Positions 23,979-34,730 of a stretch of DNA of 64,000 nt are shown here, one piece after another. The stretch lies in contig NW_003101680.1 in NCBI RefSeq assembly GCF_000003855.2, positions 506,976-570,975 on the forward strand, read 5' to 3'. Within the stretch, counting starts at the first letter, position 1. Each line of letters opens with the position of its first letter. The DNA is from Blastomyces gilchristii SLH14081 (taxonomy: Eukaryota > Ascomycota > Eurotiomycetes > Onygenales > Ajellomycetaceae). The position numbers were made by a program, and so were the translations under genes. Under the pieces are notes generated by a model, which did no database searches, had not been told where the DNA came from, and saw nothing but the letters and a program-made list of their open reading frames with translations.

Positions 23979-24120
23979 AGGTTGTGGTTGTGTTGGTGGT
24001 GGTGGTGTTGTAGGGGCGAGGTTGGTGATGTTGAGGCTGATGATGGAGTTGGAGTCGCTGTTGGTGGTGTTGGCGCTGGCTGAGGCTATCCTCGCTGGGT
24101 TGCCGCCGGACTTGCGACAT
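18707..24120 (-). CDS. bem3: Bem3-like Rho GTPase-activating protein (PX-PH-RhoGAP)
   Basis: Three exons: 24120-22485, 22393-19550, 19479-18707; 1750 residues. Bem3 stimulates GTP hydrolysis by Cdc42 and is recruited to polarity sites by lipid-binding domains. The N-terminal third is low-complexity (His/Gln, Thr/Asn, poly-Ser, poly-Ala tracts). A coiled coil lies at about 460-520 (EKQQAASQNAQLWRLVDKQ...). A PX domain follows at roughly 930-1070 (FQSRIYRGLVSDQHPDLLLP). The PH domain is at about 1098-1211 (IEGYLTKRGKNFGGWKARYF). The RhoGAP domain is at about 1384-1572 (FGLPLAEAV..., arginine finger in GIFRLSGS, NKMTVRNVGIVFAPTL). Both introns are phase 1 with proper GT-AG ends; the second splits the RhoGAP domain inside VLDLDDKQ. 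The C-terminal 180 residues are polar and disordered. The protein is longer than yeast Bem3 because of the N-terminal tracts. Confidence 0.92.
23905..23962. repeat. CTG/TTG trinucleotide tracts within the bem3 coding region
   Basis: On the minus strand these encode runs of Asn (AAC) followed by Ser (AGC). Similar in-frame triplet tracts in the same exon encode poly-Asn near 22970-22990 and poly-Ala near 23230-23252. All keep frame. Confidence 0.85.
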
Positions 24121-25757
24121 GGCTGCAGAATAATAATAATGAATTGGAGACGGAATACGGATAAAGTAATAATAGTAGTAAGTTAGTTAATCATAGGCTG
24201 CAGCAACCCCCCAGACAAGCGGCGGTTATTTAGCTGGGAATTAGGTTCTTGCAACCCGAATAGTTAATAATGGTTAATGCTGTCTGAATATTGATATTTT
24301 CCACACTCACTCACTCCCCCCATTATATCAGGAAGATAGGCCCCAAAACTCCAACCAATCTTCAATATTCAAATTCGCTGCTCCTTGAGCCCCAATTCTT
24401 AGTTCCCTGAAACTATGAACCGCCAACAGTTCAACAACACTTCCAACAAATCCCCCCCAAACTTCCTTGCCGGTCTTTTGTTTGATATCACCACGTCAAG
24501 CCTCCCGAGTTGGGCAACCAGAGCGATCGAACGGACGGAAATGACAGGAGGAATAGCTCACCGGACTACTGCTGCTGAGCTGCTGGGCTGCTGGGTTGCT
24601 GGATATCTGGAAACCTGGCAATTGGCAGGACAGCGGTTGTGTATAAACCATGAGAGATGAGAGGGACAAAAAAAGAATAAGAATTAAGAGAGTAGAAGAC
24701 AATGAAAAAGTTGAGAAGACAACCGTCCAGCAGAAAAGCTTCGCTTTTTTTCCTTTTCCCTCCAGGCACAATGAATTACGAGCAGGAAGATCCTTTCTTT
24801 CTGTCTTTTTTTTTTTTTTTTTGCTCACTGCGTATCTTTCGTTTTAACTACTGGTGCTATCTGGTGCTGATCAATTGCCTAACTCACAGCCATAACAAAC
24901 AAATGATAATCCGTCACTCCTCAACTCTGTCCTCTTTCTCTCGTCCTGATCAAAGGGACCTTCTGCCAATGATACATTATTATGCCTGGCCGGAAGAGTC
25001 GTTAACTAGCTACATACAAGAAGAACCTGCCATGATCATGCAGAAGCCTCGTCAAAGTAGAACGAACACAACAACTATCATATATATCAACACTGCCATG
25101 GATATCTTACAATTTCTACATATGCTGTGAAACAATTCAGTCATCTCTGACACATTCGATGCTACAGGAGATTCTGACTTCGGCATCGCTGTCCGCTATT
25201 AACTAATGTCCAAAGCTCCCTGGATAGCAGCTATATATAGATATGGAGAGCTCGGTGGCAGTTGACACAACTCGTTTCAGAACAGCTTTTTTTTTTTTTT
25301 AAACACCCATCCGAAAATAAGATCGAGCGATGATCAAAGCTGACAAGCTATGTATGTGAAAAGAGAGGAAAAAAGAAGGGGAATAATGGAGACATTTGAA
25401 CACACAGTTGGATTCTTATCAGCTTCTCCGTATGGAGAATAGTATGGAGTACTACGTAGTAGTTAACTAGTTAATCGGGGCGCAATATTTATCTCGAACA
25501 ACCACCCTGCAGGCGACGGAGCTGCAACTATTATTTCTGCAGGCAAAACTCCTGACTCCTGACGACACGACATGCCAGTGAGTGGGTGAAATAAATCATT
25601 TCATCCTTTATCTTCTTCACCATGATTCATCAACTGTGATCCTCCTAAGATGTAACTACAAGACCTAAATATAGGCTGTACACACGAACCGAACTCACTC
25701 ACAATAATGTCTCTCCTGTCCTTAGGAAGAATAAGTTAGGCCACCAAAGCTATTACA

Positions 25758-25800
25758 CCGCTGTCTAGGCTCTCGCTTCTCCTTTGAGTCTAGACAGCGG
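25758..25800 (+). other. Strong 15-bp hairpin in intergenic DNA
   Basis: CCGCTGTCTAG at 25758-25768 pairs exactly with CTAGACAGCGG at 25790-25800. One G-U pair (25769/25789) and three more pairs (CTC/GAG) extend the stem to 15 bp with a 13-nt loop. The wobble forms only in RNA from the plus strand; the minus-strand RNA would have a C-A mismatch there. Confidence 0.65.
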
Positions 25801-25913
25801 CGCTGGCACCGTGGATCCAAGCTCGCGTAGTGAAATTATATGCTGCGTTCTGGCGTCTCTAGCGCCGTTGATTTTTGATTTTTGATTTTTTTTTTTTGGG
25901 GGGGGGCCGGGAA

Positions 25914-25943
25914 AAGGGGAGACAAGGGGAGACAAGGGGAGAC
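25914..25943. repeat. 10-bp tandem repeat, three units
   Basis: Three exact copies of AAGGGGAGAC, preceded by a T-run and a G-run. Confidence 0.85.
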
Positions 25944-27042
25944 ATATCATGAAGAGAGAACTCACTCTGTAATGTGGGATGGGATAATAGAAATAATCAT
26001 GGATCAGTTTGTTTATGCAGGTCCAGGAGTTAATGAAAAAGCTCAGGCTTATTACTTTTTTTCCAATTGAATAGTAACAAATGCATGCAGGGAACTTCCA
26101 TGCAAATTCCTCGACACATGCAAGTAATAATAGTTACAGGTTATTTTGCAGAGAGTTTCCCCGTAGTTAATCAGCCTGAAGGTTCCCAATCATCCAGGCC
26201 ATGTTCTCCCCACCCTGCTCTTCGCATTCTCTCCCTCTCTTCCCCCCGGTGTGTTATGCAAGGTACCGCCTTAGCCCCAATACTCCCGGGCCTGGATATC
26301 CCTGGAGGCCCCAGAATGGCCCCTCGGTGGGTGATGGATGAAACGAAGACCGACCCATCCCCATGATGATGATGGCGTATTAAAAGGGGGAAAAGAAGGG
26401 GCGGCGCCAAAGGAGATGAGGGTCTAGAGAGATTCAACGAGTTAGATTCCTCTATTTCTTACCTCTTCTGGTGCTCCATTTGCGTATATATCCCATACTT
26501 CGTACTCTATAAACACCTCCCCCTAATATTTTAGTGGCATGGCATGCTAACCTAACCATCATTCCGGGGGGGGGAGTGTCTTCAAATATCCCCTTGCAGC
26601 ATACAGAATAGGCTTTCTGATGATGCACTTTGAGAGATGGTTAGGAATTCCTGGGACTCTATAACAGAGGAGCAGTTACAGAAGCTTATAGCAGAGATAC
26701 CTTGCTCACTCTCAGACAGTTATAGAGTCAGGGGGTGGGCTATATAAGATATTACTAATATTATGATTGATTCCATGATGATAAACACTTTCGAACAAAA
26801 GAACCCATAATGATGATTAGTATTGCCACTAATAAAATATTAGAGAGGCCTGTCTCTAATGAAAATATGATTTCGTGCCAATTCTTCACCTCTTGAATGT
26901 GTCATGCACAGACAGAATGGTTACATTCATCACATGGAATAGTATTGTATAGTTACTCTGCTGCATAGTTACAGGAAACAACAAAAGCAACTGGTATTTT
27001 GAAACAAGTAGTTATCAGACACTTTAATTACCACTTCTTCAC

Positions 27043-27070
27043 ATCACCATATGTCTATCACCATATGTCT
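27043..27070. repeat. 14-bp direct tandem duplication
   Basis: Two exact adjacent copies of ATCACCATATGTCT. Confidence 0.85.
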
Positions 27071-27372
27071 ATCAGTATAGTTAGTGAGTTGTCATATTAT
27101 GTTATAAACTTCCTTGCTCTGTACAGGATTCCTCCTATACAAATTTTGTTGAAGTTATTTGATGAATTTAATATAAGATTCCCAACATATTATCCTACAT
27201 AACGCACATGGCCTAAAATGGATAATTTAAACTCATGAAAGCCAATTATTGTTTGTATTTATATTTTGATTTGGAGATTCTATTTCCAAAGATGGCTACA
27301 ATATTCTCATCGCATGCGTACTCCTCAGTTAAGACAATCGCCTAACTTCCCTTTGCGTAGGTTAAGGTCAAG

Positions 27373-27407
27373 GGCAATGGCAATGGCAATGGCAATGGCA
27401 ATGGCAA
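27373..27407. repeat. GGCAAT hexanucleotide repeat
   Basis: Five exact GGCAAT units and a partial sixth, close to the 3' end of the broken zinc-cluster gene. Confidence 0.85.
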
Positions 27408-27490
27408 GGATGCACCACATTCCATCATTCATACGTCCCTCTGCAACTCCCTATCATCAAACTCCAGGTCTTTCATCGCATCATCGACAT

Positions 27491-28725
27491 TTACTTCAAC
27501 ACCAACATTGATGACAGGAGGTGAGACACCCTTGAATATAGCTGCCCATTCCGCGGACAAATGTCCGTTTTCAGGGCCTCATTACCAGCCGAACCCCCAA
27601 CAGCAAGCCCCTTGTCTGGTGGCGATCCTAAAGCATTATCGCTGAGATCATCAAAATCAAGGTCAAAGCCTTGCATGGCATCTGGGAACATCTGGTCCAG
27701 GTCCAAATCCATTGAGATGAGTGGCACTGATGAGAAGTCTGGGAGAACTGAAGGTACGGAATTTCCGGCGGTTGCAGGAAATGAGTTGGGTGACGAAGTT
27801 TCTGGAGTGGTTGGAGTGATCGCTTGCAATTGGCTATATGTCAACGCTGATAATGGTCATGGTGGAGATCGTGTATCGGATTCTAGCGGTGCCTCTACGC
27901 GGTGCTGATGTTGGTTATCAGGGGATGCTGATGGCGACGAAGTCTCATCTCCTTCTTTCCCAAAAGCCCAGGGGCTCAACCACGAAAGTTCATGCAGCGT
28001 CATCCGACTGCTGCTATGCTTCTCATACCATACCACGTTTTCAGCTTTTTGAAAACCATCGTCAGTCTCGCTGCAGGCCATAGTTCGCCCCATCCCGCGA
28101 ACATCTGAATCAGCGCTTCCAACCACTCGGAGACTTGAAGGTTGCAGGCGGCGTGTTGTTTCGTATCATCCGTTTGTTTTTGCTCTATGGCGGCGAAATG
28201 GAGCTTTATGAGCATGATTGCCATGTAGATCGTTCGGATGAAATACACTGTTGGCATGGCACGGATGGCGGACATGTCTAGTGAATGGATACTACGGAGT
28301 AGATGATGGAGTGAGTCGACGCATGTAGAAAAGACTGGTGATATTTTCTGCGATGGTTGTTCGTCGAGAGAAGAATGGGAACGTCGCGAGGCCAAGGTCA
28401 TGGTACTTCTCTGAGTACACAGATTTGCAGAATGCCTCGAGAAATTGAGAATTTCTGGGAGTGGAGTTCTTATATTACTATCATGCGGCTCTGGCCTTTC
28501 TTCGCCGCCTGTGCCGTCGGGATGCAAAGTCTGTCTGTCCTTTGACATCTAACACATGGCAATCCCGGGGATGGCTGGTTACAGCGAACTTTACATGTCC
28601 CCATTGGGATGTTGCCTCGAGGATATTGCCTGTTCGTTCTGTGAAGGTCCAATGGCCGCATCTCGAGATGGAGAAACGCCGTGAGCTGCCACATCTTGTG
28701 GTGCCGCATTGCCTGTCTTAGCCAT
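27491..28725 (-). pseudogene. Broken Zn2Cys6 (zinc cluster) transcription factor
   Basis: Read from 28725 downward, pieces of one fungal zinc-cluster regulator lie in order but in different frames. An ATG-started frame gives MAKTGNAAPQDVAAHG and stops at HPNGDM. The zinc cluster resumes in another frame as CKVRCNQPSPGLPCVRCQR...LC; the first CxxC pair expected before it is missing. Downstream (28548-28000) is a typical middle region (MPTVYFIRTIYMAIMLIKLHF, MFAGWGELWPAARLTM). A frame change follows at the duplicated GTATG near 28037-28028, after which EKHSSSRMTLHELSWLSPWAF continues. A TGA near 27856 interrupts the frame before an acidic tail rich in Asp and Leu (DLDLDQMFPDAM, DLDFDDL) typical of activation domains. 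At least three frame breaks plus a stop argue for decay. A few could be unrecognised introns, but introns cannot restore the lost Cys pair. Its former targets are unknown. Confidence 0.68.
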
Positions 28726-30138
28726 ATTATCGCAAGCTATATACTCCTGTAGTTCAAGGAGAGAAAGCCGACGTCGTCCTTAGGCGTCAAAGAGTAAAAT
28801 GGTTTACACTCGACTATTGGCTAGGCGTCTGATAGTTATGGATCAGAGAGCTTAACTAAGCCCTTGTAAACCAGGACAGAGGATTGGAGGGCGGATGGAG
28901 CAACATACACGGAAACATCATCCTGTCAACTCACTACTAGCAAGTCTAACCACCATTTAAATAGTTAATTTACGGGGTATGAAGCTGAGAATTGATTTTG
29001 ATGAGCAAATTGATGAAAAGATATGCGGCTGTGGACGTCCAAAATCTCGAGTAAGTCAACATTTAACGTTACCTACCTAGTGACTCGCCGAAGACCATGT
29101 GGCTAAATAAAATTGACTAGATGCTACGAGTCCCAGGTGCAGGTTCCGCATATTTGATTCAAACATTCATGGCTTAAGTTGAAATCTCATATTAAAATGA
29201 CCACCACGAATCGAATAACAAGAAGACGACAGTCAATCTCTGGTAGAAGAATGGCAATAGCACATCTAGGGAAAATCAGAATGAAAATAGACCACAAATT
29301 TCTTAAAAGCTGTTGAAGTGGAGCACCACAAGCTAATCAATATGAATAGAACAAAATCGAATCTATAGATCGACTTGTTTCAAATCAGAAACAGATAACA
29401 CAAAGATTTTAGGCCCTCCGGAGCCCTTCCTTCTCTCTTTACCATTCCTTCTTCCCCTCCATCCCAGCTACCCTTGTAACCAGGAACAATATCACCGTGT
29501 CTCATCTGATCGTGTCAGGGGGATAAAAACGTCTGGACGTGAAATGCCATATCGTAATGCAGGAATTCCCAAAACATTAGAAAGAGGGAAAGAGAGAAGT
29601 AGTCAAAGGGGAAGGAAAATTAATACATGTGTTTTTTGGGGGGCCAATTAGGGATAGAGTCGCAACCGAAAAAAATGTAAACAGAGAGATCATTAGGGTG
29701 GTTATTGCAGCGGGGTAAGCATTGCAAGTTTCCCCGTTCGACTTTTTCTTGTCATTAAAAAACATTTGTCCAAAAAGGACAGGCATGAGTTAGGCTGAAT
29801 AAGGATGGAAAATTGGTCAATCGTTCGTAGAAGTAAGGAAATTAGAGAAATTAAAATAAGGAAATAAGGAACATAGAGAGGGAGGGCAGTGAAGGCTGAA
29901 TATTGATCCCATTTCCACCTCCCGAACCATGACCCAAATATATTTTTCTTTTGGTATAGGGCGCGTTTCCCGGTTGGGTTCTGATCCCTCATTTACCTTA
30001 CGATTTTGCTTTCCCAAAGGCTAGCAGAATTCATGGTATACCTGGTAGGCACTCTATTAGCTGCGGGATACTTGGCAGGTTTGGTGTATTGCTGGCGAGG
30101 CGAGGGATGGAATTTACCATGTAGATAGTGAGCTGCAG
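28726..30138. other. Spacer between the pseudogene and the secreted repeat protein
   Basis: About 1.4 kb, AT-rich, no supported gene. Open frames such as 29702-29992 (minus) have no domain or start context. Confidence 0.5.
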
Positions 30139-30828
30139 CTAATAATCGCCATGGGTGTCGTACCCCTTGTAGCCGTCGTCCTTTTCGTCCTTTTCGTCCT
30201 TTTCGTCCTTTTCGTCCTTTCCATCTTTTCCATCTTTTCCATCTTTTCCATCGTTTCCATCGTTTCCATAGTTTCCATCGCCCTTCTTTCCGTCATCGTA
30301 CTTCTTTGGTTCATCACACTTGCCGGTGACGGTGTGGACCTTAGCGATGGTGGTCGGCACAGGCACGGGCTTCCCTGGCACGGTGATGGTATGGAAATGC
30401 GTGACGGGCTTCTCTTTGATGGCCGTCTTGGTAACAATGACCTCCTTGACAGCAGTAATAGTCACAGCCTTAGTTTGGACAACAGTCACCGGCTTGTAGT
30501 CGGTTTTAGTTACGGGCTTGGGATAGTCGGTTATCGTCATGGTCTTCCAGTGGGTGACGGGATGGTTCACAGTGATGAACTTGGTGACCTCTTTGAACTC
30601 GGTGACAGGTTTGAATGCCGTCTTATACTCGATCTTATACTCGGTCACTGTGACAGTTTTGGGCTCTTTTTCCCGGTAGTGGTCACCCCCGGGAATGGGA
30701 TTCGCAGCAGCAAGGCTAAATGGACATCAGAAACTTGGAACGTCATTATGACGGAAAATGGGGGAATTAAAAATTACATACCCAGCGCCTAGGATAGCGA
30801 ATTGAAAAATCTGATTGATGCAAACCAT
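30139..30828 (-). CDS. Secreted Thr/Val/Lys repeat protein with Gly-Asp-Lys tail
   Basis: Two exons: 30828-30782 and 30715-30139; 207 residues. Exon 1 encodes MVCINQIFQFAILGAG, which with LAAANPIPGG from exon 2 forms a signal peptide. The intron has a GTATGT donor and TAG acceptor. The mature protein begins with degenerate short repeats of the type (K/P)xVTxxxTxY (TVTVTEYKIEYKTAF, KPVTEFKEVTKFITV, NHPVTHWKTMTI, KPVTKTDYKPVTVV), alternating Thr and Val in a beta-strand-like pattern. The C-terminal 60 residues are strongly charged: GND, then GKD and finally EKD triplets encoded by a 9-bp DNA repeat, ending GYKGYDTHGDY. There is one Cys. I know no function; a secreted, possibly wall-associated protein is inference. 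A TATA box lies about 165 bp upstream. Confidence 0.82.
30175..30275. repeat. 9-bp coding minisatellite
   Basis: Tandem CTTTTCGTC and CTTTTCCAT-type units; on the minus strand they encode the GKD and EKD triplets of the secreted repeat protein. Unit length is a multiple of three, so copy-number change keeps frame. Confidence 0.9.
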
Positions 30829-30992
30829 CTTGAATGCCTGAGTATGAGTATATCAGAAAGTATACGGTGAGTATTGAAGTAAAGGCAATAATCACAAAAA
30901 TATGTTTTGCTTGTTTGATATGTGATCAGATAGATGATTGAACCCGGTGGTGACTTGAAGAAAAGAGGGCCAACAGGGAGGTTGTGCTGCCC

Positions 30993-31000
30993 TTTATATA
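30993..31000 (-). promoter_or_regulatory. TATA box of the secreted repeat protein gene
   Basis: Minus-strand TATATAAA about 165 bp upstream of the ATG at 30828. Confidence 0.55.
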
Positions 31001-31509
31001 GAGACGGCCGCAGTTAAGGTGTGACCCTAGAAAGACTAGGCATGACGATGCACCCAGCATCTGGGCTCAACTTGCGGTAATAGCTGCTGAGAAACGCGAC
31101 TATCCGATCCTGATGTCAACTAAATCTAATTTCTGTGACACGTAGAGAGAGCACTGTGTTCAGGTTCTGAATTGCGTTGATCATAGTTGGATGACAATGT
31201 GGATATTGGCTGGTACAATTATCTCGTTTTTAAGTCTATGATTCTTAGAAAACCATTTCGTATGATATGATTCTCAATAATAAACCAACCAAGGTGTACC
31301 AAGAGTATGGACCTGGACTCTCGGAAGAAAGTAATAGCCGATCCCACTTATAGTGTGTAAAAGGGTTTGGTTAGTCAGTCCTGAATGTATGTACTTGGAA
31401 GACGCTGGGAATGTTAGGGGAGTATCTTAAAATGTTCAATTGGATAACTCAGAGATGGTGGTACATGTTGTAGTCGTCAACTTCCTTCTGGTAAAGTCCT
31501 TGCTGGCCT

Positions 31510-31554
31510 CCTGCTACGTGGGGTAGCAGGTAGATGTGCTGCTATCTACAGCAC
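31510..31554. other. Two adjacent short hairpins
   Basis: CCTGCTAC (31510-31517) pairs with GTAGCAGG (31523-31530) around a 5-nt loop. Six nt later GTGCTG (31536-31541) pairs with CAGCAC (31549-31554) around a 7-nt loop. GTAGAT/ATCTAC (31530-31535/31544-31549) is a competing pairing. Confidence 0.55.
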
Positions 31555-34115
31555 TCTGAGCACAAGTCTTATGCCTATAAAACACCAATGGCAGGGTTTT
31601 AAAACTGGCGAACGAGGCGAAATGACCATTCCTTCAAAATATCCTTCATGTGGCTTCAAGCTATTGGGAGATGGCATATCTCCGCCAGATCAAAAGCGGA
31701 GAAGAGAGACACTGACACATCGTAAATGTGGAGGGAGAACGGCTAGATCTCGTTGATCCCCAGCTCGAGAGCTGCGATTCTTCCCCACACAAAAACAAGA
31801 AACTCACTGTCCATGGAAAGATATCACTGCTCAGTGCTACCTATCAAGAACTCAGCACACAAACTTGGAGCCTCGAGCAATGTGAGAAGCACATGTACAT
31901 GTACATGCACAATAATCATCCAATATTTGCAACGGCACCAGCCCTGTAGAGCGCGAGGGCCAGGAAACTCGTCGTATGGCATGAAAATCATAATAGTTGG
32001 GGACAAATAACCACCAAGATCCAACGCGATGGGTGGATCTGGAAGCACCCGACTATGTAAAAACTGAGTAACGCAGGAAGCCATGTCGACGTAAATCCTG
32101 TCACAAGGCCTCTCGATCACCGTTCATAAGGTCGATGCTAGTGATCAACGCCTCCTGATAGATGTGTACGGTAAAATCTTTCATGTTAAGCTATTCCCGG
32201 ACACTATAATTGAGACCATAGAGTCCACGAATCGATATGGACTCGATGAGGTTACAGGAAGTGGTAGGTGGTTACAAATGTCACAAGAAACCACATATGG
32301 GGTAAGTTGTCAGCGGTGAGGTGTAACACAGATCGCTCGAAGACTATCTTGTTAGCTATGATGAAAATGGCCCATATAGAGAACAAAAAAGAGATCAACA
32401 TCGAATGTCTTTGATATTGAAGACTCATACGGAGGATGAAGGTGGTTAAGTCCAGACAGACTCCGGAGAGGACGCTAGCAAATAAATAGGCTGACTAAGA
32501 CTTTCCAGATCAAGCCCTAGTTAACTCAAACCACCAACCCCTTGCATGCGTCAGACAGTCTTATAGCTTGAAATTAAGAACAGCTTTCTATATTATATGG
32601 TATTATACATTTACAATGCAAGGGGGTTTGGATGAATTAACGTATCCTTGTCTCTGGGCACAACTGGAAGCATCTTCCCGAACAACTTCCACCATTCCAA
32701 ACCGTAAACATTATTAACTGAACTCAGGGGACTGCTTTTTACAATCCGAATCCAAACCCAGAGAAATAGTACAATGTTTCAATATATACCTGGATTCTAC
32801 TTCTTCGGGATTATGGTGATTGGCCGCTCTATATCCGGGAATGTGTCCGCAAATATCACTGCTGCTCAACGGTGCATGTCTAGAGCTAAAGCTCTTGCAT
32901 AAATTTGAAATCAGACCGCCCTTGGGTAATAGGTTCACAATCCTGTGTTTCCGCTCAAACTGCTGTCAGTGTTGAAGTTCACAGCTACAGATAACCTGGG
33001 GATGTTGGTGATCCTCTTACAGCATGTCACCCCACAGTTCTGTGATGTGCTCCGGTGAGCTATCTGAAATCAGGAAACCCGTTGCGCGTCGAGCGCGTTT
33101 AGCAGCTACATTGGAGCCCTTCAGTTGCCTTACGAGGGAAAACCATAAAATCGCTTTTTGGGGTGATAGCTGTTGAGATTTGGGGTCAAGGCGATTTCCG
33201 GCATAATGAAGCTCCAAAGTAACTGGTAGGAGGAATCTATGAAAATTCCATCCTCAAAGAAAGGAGGATAAAGCAAAACATGATAGAACATGTGCGGACA
33301 ACCATAACATATTGCTTTCTCCTATTTGATAAAATCTGTTCTATTCGCAACGCTGACTTTCTCTGATCCCTTGCTCTCTATGCAATATATCGGCAGACTC
33401 AAAATCCTGCGTTCCATAGCCAGCAGGACAAGCTCAATTCGACTCCTCAGGTCTTTTCGTCCTAGGGCTTTATATTGCCGTTACCCAGAACAACATGCAT
33501 GACGTGACCACAAGCAAAACATAGAACCGAAAATTCAACAGTCTGTCTGGCCCAGGTGGAGAGAGCTTGAAGTAGAGGAAGAAAGTAATGATCTAGATAC
33601 TCGCCTATAAAAGTCCATCCATGACCGAAGGCATATAATCAAACGGTCGTGACTAGGGCGGGAGCTTCGGAGACGTTGTGTCCGCGGGCGTATGTGTCTG
33701 CACGCTGAATATATGACATGTACATGTAATGTACACGAGCGGGAGCATAGACCAGAGAGGTCCCGCCGGTTCCACCACCTTACTTGCAAGTTTTATTGCC
33801 TCCCGAGTTCAACAGTAGTGAGAGCAAAAGAAGACACACCATGTAAAGGCAATTGATAATAAAACAGTATTATGTTACTATATGCAATGGATATGTACTT
33901 CTTCCCTTTTCCCTCTCCCTTCTGACTACCCGCCTTGAACGTGAGTGGTTGGAGCTGTCGGTACCAACATGGACCAACAAAAAGGTGAAAATAAAGATGA
34001 AATTGGGGATTAATTTCCATTTTAGCCCAACATGGGTTGTAGATCTTAGACGGGCTTTAGTTTTGCTCGCTGACAAGAAACAAGAAATGCCACAGGCGGG
34101 ATTGGGATTGTTGCA

Positions 34116-34118
<3 letters not shown>

Positions 34119-34161
<43 letters not shown>

Positions 34162-34172
34162 AGAGAGAGAGA
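34119..34172. repeat. Poly-A run of about 40 followed by GA repeat
   Basis: Uninterrupted A from 34119 to 34158, then about seven GA units. Length is likely unreliable in sequencing. Confidence 0.9.
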
Positions 34173-34730
34173 AGTAAAGGGAAAACAACAGCATTAAATA
34201 GAGACAGGGAGACAGAGATGGCAGGTAGCAGTATATGTATACAGAGCAGTCTAGAGTGGAGGATGTGATGTACGAGAATCGGAAAATGAGAATGGAAATA
34301 ATACAAATATCAGGAACTGAAAGCAAACAAAACACTTGTAATGTCGGTGCGGTTGATAAAAAAACCGAGGATAGAAACATATTAGTTTTGTAATAAGACC
34401 GGTGTGGATAAAAGGAAGAGAAAAAAACCTGTCGCAGCCACCACTGCAACATGAACAGAAAGAAATAACGAGAATGTAGACCAGGTTAACTTTTTAAATC
34501 ACGAACACCGCCAATTCCTCCTATACATTGGGAAATGGGAAAAAGAAAAGAACAGAAAGATAGGAAAGGATATAATTGCAACAAGGGAATCTCTCCTCTG
34601 TCCCCCAGTAGAACTCCAAGAAACAGAACAAAAAGCAAAACACCCCAGACGTTAAAGGAACATATATATATACATACTTGGTAAAGCTGTCTGTTGGTGG
34701 CTGATGGGTGGTAGTTTATCACTTAGAAAA

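Larger units (their letters stand above)
24121..27490. other. AT-rich spacer upstream of bem3
   Basis: No gene supported. The part next to 24120 is the bem3 5' region. Open frames such as 24415-24660 and 24702-25130 have no domain. Structured items are the hairpin 25758-25800 and short tandem repeats at 25914-25943, 27043-27070 and 27373-27407. Confidence 0.5.
31001..34730. other. Long spacer, possibly with gene relics
   Basis: No intact gene found in 3.7 kb. Two short minus-strand frames (33217-33017 and 32938-32714) have somewhat protein-like composition (SPQKAILWFSLVRQLKGSN; GGLISNLCKSFSSRHAP), are close together and may be exons or relics of something I do not recognise. A hairpin cluster sits at 31510-31554 and a 40-nt poly-A with a GA run at 34119-34172. 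Confidence 0.4.

Noticed and set aside
24121..30138. AT-rich tract as a possible RIP-mutated transposon
   Set aside because: No terminal repeats, transposase or reverse-transcriptase remnants were recognisable by eye; dinucleotide RIP indices would be needed to decide.
30151..30792. Plus-strand 213-codon frame opposite the secreted repeat gene
   Set aside because: Antisense shadow of the minisatellite; the minus strand has the signal peptide, intron and TATA box.
34057..34452. Minus-strand frame with a poly-Phe stretch
   Set aside because: Phe run comes from the 40-nt poly-A; no other support.
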